NCBI RefSeq assembly: GCF_041222825.1
Contig: NZ_CP139482.1
Coordinates: 155,001-219,000 of the forward strand
Source: Candidatus Thalassolituus haligoni
GTDB taxonomy: Bacteria > Pseudomonadota > Gammaproteobacteria > Pseudomonadales > Oceanobacteraceae
Length of the DNA: 64,000 nt
Direction of reading: 5' to 3'
Positions 10,938 to 20,276 of the stretch are shown here, piece after piece. The notes below the pieces were generated by a model. The model had not been told where the DNA came from. It worked only from the letters and a program-made list of their open reading frames with translations, and searched no databases. Each line of letters begins with the position of its first letter. Within the stretch, counting starts at the first letter, position 1. Both the position numbers and the translations under genes were made by a program.

Positions 10938-11828
10938 ATGAGTCAGCAAGCCCAATGTTGTTTCTACCAATACCAGACCGCCGAAGGCCCACACCAGGGC
11001 AGCTACCTGTTCTGGCCGTCTGCTCGTCCACATGCTCCACTGCTGGTGTGCGTACACGGGCTTACCCGTAACGCACGTGACTTTGACGTGCTGGCACAAG
11101 CGCTCACCGAACATTACCGGGTTATTTGCCCGGATGTGGCCGGCCGAGGCGACAGTGAACGGCTCCAGAACCCTGAGCTTTACGGCTATCCGCTGTATGT
11201 CGGCCAGCTGCAGCAATGCCTGCAGCACCTGGCGCTGAAATACCAGGTGACAGAATTCGACTGGGTGGGCACCTCTATGGGTGGCCTGATCGGCATGATG
11301 CTGGCCGCCCAACCGGTTTGTCCGCTGCGCAAGCTGGTGATTAATGACGTCGGCTTTTTTATTCCCAAGGCATCGCTGGAACGCCTGTCCGGCTATGTCG
11401 GCAAGGGCACTGAGTTTGCCGATCTGGCAGCGGTAGAAGTCTACCTGCGCGACATTGCCAGTTCGTTTGGCCCGCTCACCGATGACCAGTGGCAACATCT
11501 GGCGCGTTACAGCGCCGAGCCTCACGCCGGTCGTTACCGGTTGCGATACGACCCTGCGATTGCTGAAGCATTTTCTGGGGTTCCACTGACCGATGTTGAT
11601 TTGTCAGCCATCTGGCAAAACGTCAGGATCGATACACTGCTGATTCGTGGTGGTGATTCTGATCTGCTGCTAGCGGAAACAGCGCGCACCATGGCCGCCC
11701 AGGCAAACGTGACGCTGGTGGAATTCCCGGGGATTGGCCATGCGCCAGCATTAATGGCGAGAGATCAGCTTCGGGCGATTCGTGAGTTTCTGGGAGACGG
11801 GCAAAAAAAGGCGAGGACCGCAGACTAG
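10938..11828 (+). CDS. Alpha/beta hydrolase
   Basis: A 296-residue serine hydrolase of the alpha/beta fold, probably cytoplasmic (no signal peptide). The oxyanion region is LLVCVHGLTRN and the nucleophile elbow is GTSMGG (Ser about 114). The acidic residue is likely the Asp in LLIRGGDSDLL and the catalytic His is in GIGHAPALM. It resembles esterases and haloalkane/meta-cleavage hydrolases; the substrate cannot be told. It starts 42 nt after the SPOR gene, with ribosome site 'gaggaag', and ends in a terminator. Confidence 0.88.
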   Translation: MSQQAQCCFYQYQTAEGPHQGSYLFWPSARPHAPLLVCVHGLTRNARDFDVLAQALTEHYRVICPDVAGRGDSERLQNPELYGYPLYVGQLQQCLQHLALKYQVTEFDWVGTSMGGLIGMMLAAQPVCPLRKLVINDVGFFIPKASLERLSGYVGKGTEFADLAAVEVYLRDIASSFGPLTDDQWQHLARYSAEPHAGRYRLRYDPAIAEAFSGVPLTDVDLSAIWQNVRIDTLLIRGGDSDLLLAETARTMAAQANVTLVEFPGIGHAPALMARDQLRAIREFLGDGQKKARTAD

Positions 11829-11943
11829 CGATCACACGCAAACGATGAAGGTCTGGAAACGAAGGATAACCAGCCCTGCAGCAACCGGTTCTGCATTGCT
11901 GCACTTGGCCATCAGTGACCGGGGGGAGTTAGATTGATGGCCA

Positions 11944-11975
11944 GTGAATCGCTTCCCTGCGATTCACCTCTTTTT
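11944..11975 (+). terminator. Rho-independent terminator after the alpha/beta hydrolase
   Basis: Perfect 9-bp stem gtgaatcgc / gcgattcac, loop ttccct, then 'ctcttttt'. It lies between the + strand hydrolase and the convergent porin gene. Confidence 0.88.
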
Positions 11976-11991
11976 GGCAGATGACGGCCAA

Positions 11992-13020
11992 TCAGAATTT
12001 TACTTTGGTACCAACACCGATGTTGTCGTTGTCTGATTCGCTGTACTTGCCTGCTTCCAGCCACAACTCCATCATTGGATCCAGTTGATAACTCACCTTG
12101 GCCAGCTTTGCGGTGTCTTCCGTAAGTGCTCCAGCACTTGGCGTTTCGCGATTTTGCCAGGATGCGGACGCACTGAACGCCCCATTCGTGTAGGTGCCGG
12201 TAACGGCTTTGACGTCGAAATCAGCACCGGCGCTGCCGAGTGCGATGTTCTTTTCATACACGCCAGCCAGGCTGAAGCTGTCCCAATTGTAGTGAGACGC
12301 TACAACCCAACGCTTGCGATCATCTTCACCGTTGGCGGCTCCGGCCAATGTCTTGTCATAGACTGACAGGTTGACACCAAACATGAATGCCTTGTCCTTG
12401 TACACACCGTGAATGATCTTCAGGTCATCTGCTTCACCGGATTCATTCCCGATGGAGGCGTATACCACCTTGGCAAACATATGGTTCCATACCGGGGTTT
12501 TATAGACCAACCCGTCTTTTGACCATTTGGTTTGAGTCCACATGCGGGAACCGTTGGGAGCACCGGTTGGAGTACTGTCTTGGGTATTCACTTCGAATAC
12601 ATCGACCGGGGCGTAGAATTCAGAATACACCCCGGACATGGCGTCACCGAAGGCAAACAGACCGTATTTTGTGATCAGGGCTGCACCGGCGTAGCGAATG
12701 AAAATGGGGTCTTCGGTTGATGTGGAGCCGTAGTATTTACTCTCGGTACCGTCGGCTTCTGCAATCGGAGCAAAATCAGCTTCAAACTGATAGGCCAGCT
12801 TCATGCCGTTGCTCAGGAAGTGCATGCCCTTGAGGCCGACGATGCCTTCGTACAGGGTCGGTGTGGCGTCGACATCCTGACCAATGAAGTTGGTATCACT
12901 GAAATCAACGACGCGTGCACTGATGGTGCCGTAGACATGGGGTGGTTTGGTGTCTGCAATGGCCTGGGTCGAAAGAGCCAGGACACAAGCGCCAGTCAGA
13001 GCAGTTAGAGTCTGTTTCAT
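11992..13020 (-). CDS. Outer-membrane porin (Gram-negative porin family)
   Basis: A 342-residue beta-barrel porin. The signal peptide MKQTLTALTGACVLALSTQAIA is cut before DTKPP. The mature start PHVYGTISARVVD, alternating aromatic/polar strands and a terminal Phe (GTKVKF) are typical of trimeric or general diffusion porins. It is transcribed away from the IclR gene, with a paired palindromic operator 32-71 nt before its ATG. The same operator type precedes the catabolic genes, so it probably brings the cluster's substrate across the outer membrane. Confidence 0.88.
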   Translation of the reverse strand: MKQTLTALTGACVLALSTQAIADTKPPHVYGTISARVVDFSDTNFIGQDVDATPTLYEGIVGLKGMHFLSNGMKLAYQFEADFAPIAEADGTESKYYGSTSTEDPIFIRYAGAALITKYGLFAFGDAMSGVYSEFYAPVDVFEVNTQDSTPTGAPNGSRMWTQTKWSKDGLVYKTPVWNHMFAKVVYASIGNESGEADDLKIIHGVYKDKAFMFGVNLSVYDKTLAGAANGEDDRKRWVVASHYNWDSFSLAGVYEKNIALGSAGADFDVKAVTGTYTNGAFSASASWQNRETPSAGALTEDTAKLAKVSYQLDPMMELWLEAGKYSESDNDNIGVGTKVKF

Positions 13021-13051
13021 GCAGATTTTCCCTCGGGTGCCGGTTGTTTAA

Positions 13052-13091
13052 GTTTCATATAAGAAACAGTGTTTTGTATTTAAAATAAAAC
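13052..13091. promoter_or_regulatory. Paired palindromic operator upstream of the porin gene (putative IclR site)
   Basis: Element 1 is the 16-bp inverted repeat GTTTCATATAAGAAAC (13052-13067). Element 2 begins 19 nt later with GTTTTGTATTT and ends in AAAATAAAAC (13071-13091). The same two-element layout with the same 19-nt spacing recurs at 23456-23490, and a variant at 14459-14492. The rest of the porin-IclR gap (13092-13331) shows no other clear signal. Confidence 0.68.
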
Positions 13092-13331
13092 TAAGTGTCA
13101 AACGGCCTCAGGTCAATTACTGAACGAGTAAAATTGTTGAGATTGCTGCTTTTCTCATCAAAATCGGCCTTTGGGCGATTGAATGGAATAAATCGTCCTG
13201 TTTTCCGCAGGATTACCACCGCTGCGGCATATATCGGTTTGACAAGCTTTGTCTCGCTGTGAGAATTTCCAGACCCGGAGTCGTGCCGCCAGCAGGATGG
13301 CAGGTATCGAACAGTGCATACGGAGCAAACC

Positions 13332-14129
13332 ATGAGTGAAAAATCAGAAGGCCTGGAGCGGTATGTGGTACCGGGCCTTGAACGTGGGCTGAAGCTGCTG
13401 CTGGAATTTAACCGCCAGAATACCTTGCTGACGGCACCAGAGTTGGCCAAACGGCTGGACTTGCCACGCACCACCGTTTTCCGGCTGCTGGCAACACTGG
13501 AAAGCATGGGCTTTGTGACGCGTCACGGGAATGAATACCGTTTGGGTATGGCGGTGTTACGGTTGGGCTTTGAATATCTGGCATCGCTGGAGTTGACGGA
13601 GCTGGGTCAGCCAATACTGAATCGCCTGAGTCAGGAAATAGGCTACAGTTGTAACCTGGTGGTGAGGGATGAACGCTCGATTGTGTATGTTGCCAAGGTG
13701 ACGCCACCTACGATTTTGGCCAGCTCGGTCAACGTGGGGACTCGTCTGCCGGCTCATGCGACGGTGTTGGGGCGTATCCTGCTGGAAGATCTGAGTCTGG
13801 CGGAATTGCACGAGCTGTACCCGGAGGAGCAGTTACCTGGCTATTCTGACAGTACACCGCGCACCGTGCCCGATTTGCATGCCATGGTGCAGCAAGACAT
13901 GCAGCGCGGTTACGCGCTGAGTGAAGGGTTTTTCGAATCCAGCATTTCCACCATTGCGGCACCGGTACGGGATAGTACCGGCAAAGTGGTTGCGGCATTG
14001 GGAGCGACCATTCCTTCTGGTCATATCGATGACCAACTGCAGCCGCTGGTGAAGCTGGTGCGTAATAACGCCGATGAGCTGTCCCGCCTGCTGGGTTATA
14101 CCAGGGGCCGACGAGCGCTTGAATACTGA
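13332..14129 (+). CDS. IclR-family transcriptional regulator
   Basis: A 265-residue regulator. The N-terminal winged helix is LTAPELAKRLDLPRTTVFRLL followed by a wing region (GFVTRHGNEYRLG). The C-terminal IclR effector domain holds YVAKVTPP, GTRLPAHATVLGRILL and a final block TIAAPVRDSTGKVVAALGAT. The start YVVPGLERGLKLL is typical of PcaR/PobR-like activators of aromatic catabolism. The ATG at 13332 follows 'cggagcaaacc' and is preferred to one six codons upstream. It is divergent from the porin and followed by the catabolic cluster, whose promoters share one operator type. It is the only regulator gene in the cluster. Confidence 0.92.
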   Translation: MSEKSEGLERYVVPGLERGLKLLLEFNRQNTLLTAPELAKRLDLPRTTVFRLLATLESMGFVTRHGNEYRLGMAVLRLGFEYLASLELTELGQPILNRLSQEIGYSCNLVVRDERSIVYVAKVTPPTILASSVNVGTRLPAHATVLGRILLEDLSLAELHELYPEEQLPGYSDSTPRTVPDLHAMVQQDMQRGYALSEGFFESSISTIAAPVRDSTGKVVAALGATIPSGHIDDQLQPLVKLVRNNADELSRLLGYTRGRRALEY

Positions 14130-14152
14130 ATCAAGGATGTAGAACAGATCAG

Positions 14153-14178
14153 GCCTCGCAGATGCGGGGCTTTTTTTT
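14153..14178 (+). terminator. Rho-independent terminator of the IclR gene
   Basis: Stem gcctcgc / gcggggc (one G-T pair), loop agat, then eight T. Confidence 0.9.
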
Positions 14179-14458
14179 GCCTGTTTGCCGTATGACGAGT
14201 GCTCCGGGCAGGCCATGGCGCGGATATGGCAAATACCTGCTCACTATTGGTGCGAGCACCCCTTGAGTGCGCGAAATTAGTGTGTCGTCTCGACACATTG
14301 AGCTGAAATGGTTACCTGGCTACCCATCAGGAGTCTGGCCGGATAACTTGGATGCACTCGTCTTGATTATATAACTTATTGAAAACAAAGAAATTTGTAC
14401 TATTTTTTAGACTGTTACCCAAGGATCTTGACGGGCTGGCATTATATCTGCATTATAA

Positions 14459-14492
14459 TTTCATATATAAATCAATAATTCATATCTGAAAC
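14459..14492. promoter_or_regulatory. Operator pair upstream of the ABC importer operon (putative IclR site)
   Basis: TTTCATATATAAA (14459-14471) and TTCATATCTGAAAC (14479-14492) are two degenerate copies of the GTTTCATATNNGAAAC motif. Their TCATAT cores are offset by 19 nt, the same period as at the porin and cupin promoters. The second copy ends 14 nt before the importer ATG. The remainder of the 14179-14506 gap is A+T-rich and holds no gene. Confidence 0.6.
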
Positions 14493-14506
14493 AAAGGGTA
14501 CTACCA

Positions 14507-15382
14507 ATGACCTCAACCAGCCCTGTGTATGTCGTCAATGAATCCGCAAGCGGAGAGTCCACTGTGGCGGCTGGTTCTGATAGCTCGAACCATTCAAAAC
14601 GGGTTGAAATTGAGTTTCGCGGTGTCAGCAAGGCGTTTGCACAAAAAGGCCAGAAAGATGCGCCTGCAGTGGTCAAGGATCTGACCTTTTCGATTCGTAA
14701 AGGCGAAGTCGTTTCACTGATCGGGCCATCTGGCTGCGGCAAGAGCACGCTGCTGAACATGGGCAGCGGATTGTACTCAGCCACCACGGGTACCGTGATG
14801 GTTGCCGGGCAGGAAGTCAAAGGCCCGGTCAAACGGGTAGCCTTTATGCTGCAAAAAGATTTGCTGATGCCGTGGCGTACCATTCAGAAAAACGTGGAAG
14901 TCGGCATGGAAATCGCGCGGGTTCCCAAGGCCGAGCGTCAAGCTGTTGCCCAGGAAATGCTGCATAAATGCCATCTGGCCGGTTTTGAAAAACATTACCC
15001 CTTCCAGCTATCTGGCGGTATGCGTCAGCGGGCGGCATTGGCCCGTACTCTGGCGATGAAACCGGATGTACTGTTTCTGGATGAACCTTTCTCGGCGCTG
15101 GATGCCCAGACCAAAATGGTGCTGCAGCAGGATCTGGCCAACACTCTTTATAACGAACAGAAAACCGCTCTGTTTATTACCCACGATCTGGCCGAAGCCG
15201 TTGCGCTGTCGGACCGCATTCTGGTGATGAGCAGCCGTCCCGGCACCATTATCGAAGAAATCACCGTTGACCTTCCTCACCGCAACAATCCTCTCGAACG
15301 GCGCAAACTGGCGGGTACTGGTCCGTTGATCGGTCGCTTGATGGAGCTGCTGCATGTGGGTGATGAAGACGCCATGCACTGA
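14507..15382 (+). CDS. NitT/TauT-family ABC transporter, ATP-binding subunit
   Basis: A 291-residue ATPase that powers import with the permease and binding protein encoded next. After a polar N-terminal extension of about 30 residues come Walker A GPSGCGKST, Q-loop MLQKDLLMPW, signature LSGGMRQR, Walker B VLFLDEPFSALD and the switch His in ITHDL. It resembles SsuB/TauB. This importer type takes up nitrate, sulfonates, taurine, pyrimidine precursors and some aromatics, so the substrate is open. First gene of the + strand catabolic operon. Confidence 0.93.
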   Translation: MTSTSPVYVVNESASGESTVAAGSDSSNHSKRVEIEFRGVSKAFAQKGQKDAPAVVKDLTFSIRKGEVVSLIGPSGCGKSTLLNMGSGLYSATTGTVMVAGQEVKGPVKRVAFMLQKDLLMPWRTIQKNVEVGMEIARVPKAERQAVAQEMLHKCHLAGFEKHYPFQLSGGMRQRAALARTLAMKPDVLFLDEPFSALDAQTKMVLQQDLANTLYNEQKTALFITHDLAEAVALSDRILVMSSRPGTIIEEITVDLPHRNNPLERRKLAGTGPLIGRLMELLHVGDEDAMH

Positions 15383-15453
15383 GAGCCATAACTCTCTGAG
15401 CAATAACCCGAATACCGCAAGACACTGACCGACTGTACCCACAGGAGCATACG

Positions 15454-16512
15454 ATGAAGCTGTTTAGCAAAAACCTCGCCAGAGTCACGATGGCCAGCGC
15501 GGCCATAATCTGGTCTGCCTTCTCTCAGGCAGAACTGAAGGAAATTACCTATTTGATGCCAGCTCCACCTACTTTGCCGGCATTTGCCCCCTGGACCCTG
15601 GCCCAATACAAGGGTTACTTCGAGAGTGAAAATCTGAAAGTGAATTTTGTCACCGCCCGTGGTGGTGTGGACGTTGCCAAGCAGATTGGTACCGGTAACG
15701 CCATGGTGGGGGGTGCTATTGGTGATACGCCACTGATCGTGCGTGCCAATGGTATTCCGGTCAAGGCCGTAGCGGTATTGGGTGCAGGCAGCCTGACGGT
15801 ATTGGCGACTGGTGATGATGCCGGTATCAAGAGCGTGGCTGATTTGAAAGGCAAAACCGTGACCGTGATGTCTTATTCCGACACGACTTATTACGCCTTG
15901 CTGGCGACGCTGAAAAAAGCCGGCCTCAGCAAGACCGATCTGGACATTCAGGCGGCAGGCCCTGCCGGTGTCTGGAAGCTGTTTGCAGCAGGTAAGGCGG
16001 ATGCCATGGCCGGTGCGCCGGATTGGGTGGTTTCTGCTCGTGATGGCGGTCGCAGTGCCAGCCTGGTCGACGAAGCCAATATGTTCGACAGCATGGCTCA
16101 GGCCATTCTGGCCTCGGATGATGCGATCAAGAATCATCCTGACGTGGTGCAGGGCGTAGTGACTGCGACGCTGAAAGGCATGCGCGACATCATGGTCGAT
16201 CCGAAGCAAGCCGCGATTGATTTTGCTGCTGCCGTGCCGTCATTCAAAGGCCGGGAAAGCTACCTTGAACGTGCCTTTATGCTGTTTAACGAGCGGGTTT
16301 ACAAAAACCAGTTAATGCCTGGCCTGATTGACGAAAGCCGTTTGGCGGGTGTTGCCCGGTTCTACCTCGACGAAGGCATCGTCAAGCGTGAAGTACCGCT
16401 GCAAGACCTGTTCACCAACGAGTTCGCCAGAAACGCACGCCCTGGCGGCACGGTGACATCTCAGTCAGTCAAGCCGCACCTTCGGGCACCTGAAAAACAT
16501 AACAATCTGTAA
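15454..16512 (+). CDS. NitT/TauT-family ABC transporter, periplasmic substrate-binding protein
   Basis: A 352-residue periplasmic binding protein. The signal peptide ends near WSAFSQAELKEITY. The NMT1/SsuA fold shows in TLAQYKGYFESENLKVNFV, the GGVDVAKQIGTGNA segment, GAIGDTPLIVRANGIPVKAV and LKGKTVTVMSYSDTTYYALL. It captures the substrate for the importer. A cleavable signal rather than a lipobox is present. It begins 71 nt after the ATPase gene with 'caggagcatacg' before the ATG. Confidence 0.92.
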   Translation: MKLFSKNLARVTMASAAIIWSAFSQAELKEITYLMPAPPTLPAFAPWTLAQYKGYFESENLKVNFVTARGGVDVAKQIGTGNAMVGGAIGDTPLIVRANGIPVKAVAVLGAGSLTVLATGDDAGIKSVADLKGKTVTVMSYSDTTYYALLATLKKAGLSKTDLDIQAAGPAGVWKLFAAGKADAMAGAPDWVVSARDGGRSASLVDEANMFDSMAQAILASDDAIKNHPDVVQGVVTATLKGMRDIMVDPKQAAIDFAAAVPSFKGRESYLERAFMLFNERVYKNQLMPGLIDESRLAGVARFYLDEGIVKREVPLQDLFTNEFARNARPGGTVTSQSVKPHLRAPEKHNNL

Positions 16513-16539
16513 TACCAACGTACACCGGGAGACCTAATC

Positions 16540-17310
16540 ATGAATTACCGAACCATTGCTGGCAGCATCGCGATCCTGTTGGTGTTTTTGGCAAGCTGGG
16601 AGTGGGGTCCTGCGGCCATGGGTATGCCGGAATACGTGCTACCCAGCCTAAGCAATGTATGGCATGAGTTTTTCATCATGTGGCAACACAGTGAACTGCT
16701 CAAACATACCTTGATTACCGCCGCAGAAGTACTGCTCGGCTTTGGTATCGGGGCATTCCTCGGATTGGCAATCGGTGTGGCTCTGGGCTTGTCGCCAACC
16801 GCGGAAGCCATGTTGTCACCGTACATTCTGGCGCTGCAGATTGCCCCGAAAGTGGCCTTTGCTCCGCTGTTTGTGATGTGGCTGGGCTACACCATCTACC
16901 CGAAAATCCTGGTTGCCGTACTGATCGTGTTCTTCCCGGTCATGATCAATGTCTTGTCGGCGGTCCGTGCCGTTGACCCGGACATGGTCAATCTGATTCG
17001 CATCATGAACGCCAGCCGCTGGCAAATCTTCCGGCTGGTGGAATTTCCATCCGCGATGCCAGCCCTGTTCTCCGGCCTGCGTATTGCCTCCACTCTGGCG
17101 GTGATTGGCGTCACCGTTGGTGAATTGGTCGGCGGCAACCTGGGACTGGGCTACTTGCTGGTGGATTCCGAAGGGCAGGGTAATACCGCTGGGGTCTTTG
17201 TCGCCATTGTGGGCCTGACCGTGATTGGCATCGTGGCATACGCCGCGGTGGTGTTCGCAGAGAAGCGGGTACTGCATTACATGCCGAAAGCCAATCTGGC
17301 CACCGCGTAA
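16540..17310 (+). CDS. NitT/TauT-family ABC transporter, permease
   Basis: A 256-residue inner-membrane permease with about six hydrophobic helices. The N-terminal helix is IAGSIAILLVFLASW. The coupling EAA loop, near ILVAVLIVFFPVMINV...MNASRWQIFRLVEFPSAMPALFSGLR, contacts the ATPase. It belongs to the SsuC/TauC/NrtB group. It starts 27 nt after the binding-protein gene, with 'cgggagacc' as ribosome site. Confidence 0.93.
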   Translation: MNYRTIAGSIAILLVFLASWEWGPAAMGMPEYVLPSLSNVWHEFFIMWQHSELLKHTLITAAEVLLGFGIGAFLGLAIGVALGLSPTAEAMLSPYILALQIAPKVAFAPLFVMWLGYTIYPKILVAVLIVFFPVMINVLSAVRAVDPDMVNLIRIMNASRWQIFRLVEFPSAMPALFSGLRIASTLAVIGVTVGELVGGNLGLGYLLVDSEGQGNTAGVFVAIVGLTVIGIVAYAAVVFAEKRVLHYMPKANLATA

Positions 17311-17324
17311 GGATGGATGCAGCA

Positions 17325-18089
17325 ATGAATACGGTTAACCAACTGCTGGATGGTCGCAAGATACTGGTCACCGGAGCCGCACGAGGCCTTGGTTTTGCCT
17401 TCGCCAAACAATTGGCACTGGCCGGTGCCGAGGTGGTGCTGGCCGACATTCTGGAAGCGCAGGTCATGGCTTCCGCTGCTGATCTTCGGGCATCCGGTCT
17501 GAACGCCACCGGCGTCAGCATCGATGTCCGTGATCCGCACGCTGTCGCCAGCGCTGTCTCACAGGCGATAGAGGTTCTGGGTGGTCTGGATGGTCTGGTC
17601 AATAACGCCGCCATCACCAACTCCGGTGGCAAAACCACCGAAGAGCTGGATATGGATACCTGGAACCGGGTGATGGAAGTCAATGTCCGGGGCTGCTGGC
17701 TGGTCACCAACGCCTGTTTGCCGGCGCTGCGGGCCAGTGGCCGGGGCGCGATTGTGAACCTGGCGTCGGATACCGCGATCTGGGGTGCGCCCAAGTTGTT
17801 GGCCTATACCGCCAGCAAAGGGGCTGTGATGGCCATGACCCGCACGCTGGCGACCGAACTGGGTGACGACAATATCACCGTCAACGCTATCGCACCGGGA
17901 CTGGTCGCTGTGGAAGCCACCGAATATGTACCGCAAGACCGCAAGGACCTGTATTGCCAGCAACGTCCATTAAAACGGACTCAAGTGCCGGAAGACGTGT
18001 GTGGCGCAGTGATTTTTGCCTTGTCGGATATGGCCCGTTTTATCACCGGCCAGACCCTGCCGGTGAACGGCGGTTTTGTGATGCCATGA
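17325..18089 (+). CDS. Short-chain dehydrogenase/reductase (SDR)
   Basis: An NAD(P)-dependent oxidoreductase of the classical SDR type, about 254 residues. It has Rossmann motif VTGAARGLGFA, NNAA motif, Ser in the strand NLASD and the catalytic pair YTASK. The C-terminal TGQTLPVNGGFVMP is typical of 3-oxoacyl-ACP-reductase-like or cis-diol dehydrogenase SDRs. The ATG at 17325 has 'aagga' 11 nt upstream. An in-frame ATG at 17313 overlaps that site and is less likely. In this cluster it could re-aromatise a dihydrodiol or oxidise an alcohol intermediate (inference). Confidence 0.9.
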   Translation: MNTVNQLLDGRKILVTGAARGLGFAFAKQLALAGAEVVLADILEAQVMASAADLRASGLNATGVSIDVRDPHAVASAVSQAIEVLGGLDGLVNNAAITNSGGKTTEELDMDTWNRVMEVNVRGCWLVTNACLPALRASGRGAIVNLASDTAIWGAPKLLAYTASKGAVMAMTRTLATELGDDNITVNAIAPGLVAVEATEYVPQDRKDLYCQQRPLKRTQVPEDVCGAVIFALSDMARFITGQTLPVNGGFVMP

Positions 18090-18136
18090 ATCGGGTGCAA
18101 ACCTGATTAAAGCAAGCTCTGAGCAGGAACAGACGA

Positions 18137-19105
18137 ATGAGTGTATTAGGAATTGATGAAATCACCTTCGGTGTTGAAGACCTGGCCTTGTGTCAGCAGT
18201 TTTTCAGCGATTGGGGGCTGACGTTGCTGAGTCAGTCGGATACCGAACAGGTGTTCGAAACCTTGAACGGCTGTCGGGTCGTAATCAAGCACAAGGATGA
18301 TCCATCCTTGCCTCCGGCGTTTGAAGAAGGCCCGACCCTGCGTGAAGTGGTCTGGGGGGTAGAGTCGGACGACGATCTGGATCTGTACGCCGGACGCATG
18401 GTCACCAAGCCCGGTTTCTTCTCCACCACCGAGCGGGTTGGCTGTCTCGATCCGAACGGCATGGGCGTACGACTGCAAAAAAGCCGCAAACGGGCGGTAA
18501 CGCTGGAATGTGTCGGCCATAACACCTGGGGTGAGCGCGGCCGTATCAATACACCAAGCCCGGTGTACGACAAGGCAACACCGATCGAAGTCGGTCACGT
18601 GGTGTTTTTTGTCAAGGACGTCAACGCCTGCGAAGCGTTTTACCGGGATACCTTCGGCTTTGTGATTTCCGATCGTTACCCCAACAAAGGCGCTTTTATG
18701 CGCTGCTCGGAGGAAGGCAGCCACCACAATATCTTTTTGCTGCAGCCGCCCGAACCACGCGCCGGACTCAACCACGTCGCCTTTACGGTACGGGATCTGC
18801 ACGAAGTCTTTGGCGGCGGCATGAATGTGTCACGGTTAGGATGGGATACCGAACTGGGCCCCGGTCGTCACCCGATTTCATCGGCCTTTTTCTGGTACTT
18901 CCGCAATCCGGCCGGTGCGCTGGTGGAGTACTACGCTGACGAAGACTTGCTGACCGCTGAATGGCAGCCTCGCGAGTTTGAGCCTGGCCCGACCGTGTTC
19001 GCCGAATGGGCGATTTCCGGCGGCATCGACGGCAATACCCGGCGTCAGGCCAATGGCCCGCAAGCGGCCAGCAAAACGTTTATTACCGCCCGAGACAAAC
19101 CGTAA
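18137..19105 (+). CDS. VOC-family extradiol-type dioxygenase
   Basis: A 322-residue protein of two vicinal-oxygen-chelate domains, the layout of extradiol ring-cleavage dioxygenases. The N-terminal domain (about 5-115) lacks metal ligands. The C-terminal domain (about 150-270) has the expected His-His-Glu set: H154 in VGHVVFF, H213 in LNHVAFT and E264 in LVEYYAD. Such enzymes cleave catechol-like rings with Fe(II) or Mn(II). The C-terminal 50 residues are polar and low in structure. Ring cleavage fits the cluster, which also has a C-C-type hydrolase. Other VOC activities cannot be excluded. Confidence 0.85.
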   Translation: MSVLGIDEITFGVEDLALCQQFFSDWGLTLLSQSDTEQVFETLNGCRVVIKHKDDPSLPPAFEEGPTLREVVWGVESDDDLDLYAGRMVTKPGFFSTTERVGCLDPNGMGVRLQKSRKRAVTLECVGHNTWGERGRINTPSPVYDKATPIEVGHVVFFVKDVNACEAFYRDTFGFVISDRYPNKGAFMRCSEEGSHHNIFLLQPPEPRAGLNHVAFTVRDLHEVFGGGMNVSRLGWDTELGPGRHPISSAFFWYFRNPAGALVEYYADEDLLTAEWQPREFEPGPTVFAEWAISGGIDGNTRRQANGPQAASKTFITARDKP

Positions 19106-19115
19106 GGAGTATTCC

Positions 19116-20276
19116 ATGGCGAAATTATCAATTGGTGTGGTAGGTGGCGGTATTGGTGGTTTGACCGCTGCTATCGCATTGCAGCGCATGGGCCATGAGG
19201 TCACTGTTTTCGAACAATCAAAAGCGTATTTGCGGATTGGTGCTGACATCAACCTGACCCCGAATGCCGTCAAGGCACTGGATGGCCTGGGTCTGAACGA
19301 CGCGATTCGCAAAACTGCCGCACGTCCGACCCACCGTATCAGCCGGATGTGGGACAGCGGTAAAGAGACCTCACGACTGGCGATGTCGAATGAAGCCGAA
19401 CTCAAATACGGCGCACCACAGCTGACCATTCACCGGGCCGACCTGTTGGTGGCGCTGGCGGATGCCTTTGATATCCAGAATGTCGTCTTCAACGCCCGTA
19501 TCGATCAAATCACTGAACTGCCCGGCGCCGGTGTGCGTGTAACCACCACCAGCGGCCGCTGCGATGAACTGGATGTGGTGATTGGTGCCGACGGTATTCA
19601 CTCCGCGGTTCGTGCTTATTTGTTTGGGGCCGAACAGCCGCGCTTTACCGGTGTGGTTGCCTATCGTGCGGTCGTGCCGGCAGAACAGCTGCAAGACCTG
19701 CCCGATATCCAGGCATTCACCAAATGGTGGGGTGAAACTCCGGAAAGCCAGATCGTCACTTTCCCGCTGAATCAGGGCAAGGACATCTTTATCTTCGCCA
19801 CCACCGCACAAGACAGCTGGACGGAAGAAAGCTGGACTGGCGCAGGTGACTGTGGCGAATTACGCAGCCACTACACCCATTTTCATCCACAGGCCCGGGC
19901 CTTGCTGGATCGTTGTGATGACGTGCTGAAAACAGCCCTGTACGAACGGGACCCTCTGCAATACTGGAGCAAAGGCCGGATTGCCCTGCTGGGCGATGCC
20001 TGTCATCCGATGATGCCGTTTATGGCCCAGGGTGCCGGTCAGGCGATTGAAGACGCCATCGTATTGGCGCGGGCGCTGGAGCACGCCAGCAACGGCGACG
20101 AAGCAGCAGCGGCTTTACACCTGTATCAGGCGGTGCGTCAGGATCGTGCGCGCCAGATCCAGATCGGTTCGCGCTCCAACCAATGGCTCAAGAACGCGGG
20201 CAGTGCCGACTGGGTTTATGGTTATGACGCCTGGACGGTACCCCTGCAAGGCACTGCAGAAGAAGTGACAGCATGA
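19116..20276 (+). CDS. FAD-dependent aromatic monooxygenase (salicylate-hydroxylase-like)
   Basis: A 386-residue group A flavoprotein hydroxylase. It has an N-terminal GGGIGGLTAA dinucleotide motif, the second FAD motif DVVIGADGIHSAVR, and GDACHPMMPFMAQGAGQAIEDA for ribityl binding. It would insert one oxygen into an aromatic ring, possibly with decarboxylation as in salicylate or 6-hydroxynicotinate monooxygenases. 'aaggagtattcc' precedes the ATG at 19116. A longer reading from 18978 overlaps the VOC gene and is rejected. The stop overlaps the next start (ATGA). Confidence 0.92.
   Translation: MAKLSIGVVGGGIGGLTAAIALQRMGHEVTVFEQSKAYLRIGADINLTPNAVKALDGLGLNDAIRKTAARPTHRISRMWDSGKETSRLAMSNEAELKYGAPQLTIHRADLLVALADAFDIQNVVFNARIDQITELPGAGVRVTTTSGRCDELDVVIGADGIHSAVRAYLFGAEQPRFTGVVAYRAVVPAEQLQDLPDIQAFTKWWGETPESQIVTFPLNQGKDIFIFATTAQDSWTEESWTGAGDCGELRSHYTHFHPQARALLDRCDDVLKTALYERDPLQYWSKGRIALLGDACHPMMPFMAQGAGQAIEDAIVLARALEHASNGDEAAAALHLYQAVRQDRARQIQIGSRSNQWLKNAGSADWVYGYDAWTVPLQGTAEEVTA

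Noticed and set aside
15277..16209. 310-codon antisense frame opposite the binding-protein gene
   Set aside because: It lies within a clear ABC operon and carries no motif of its own.
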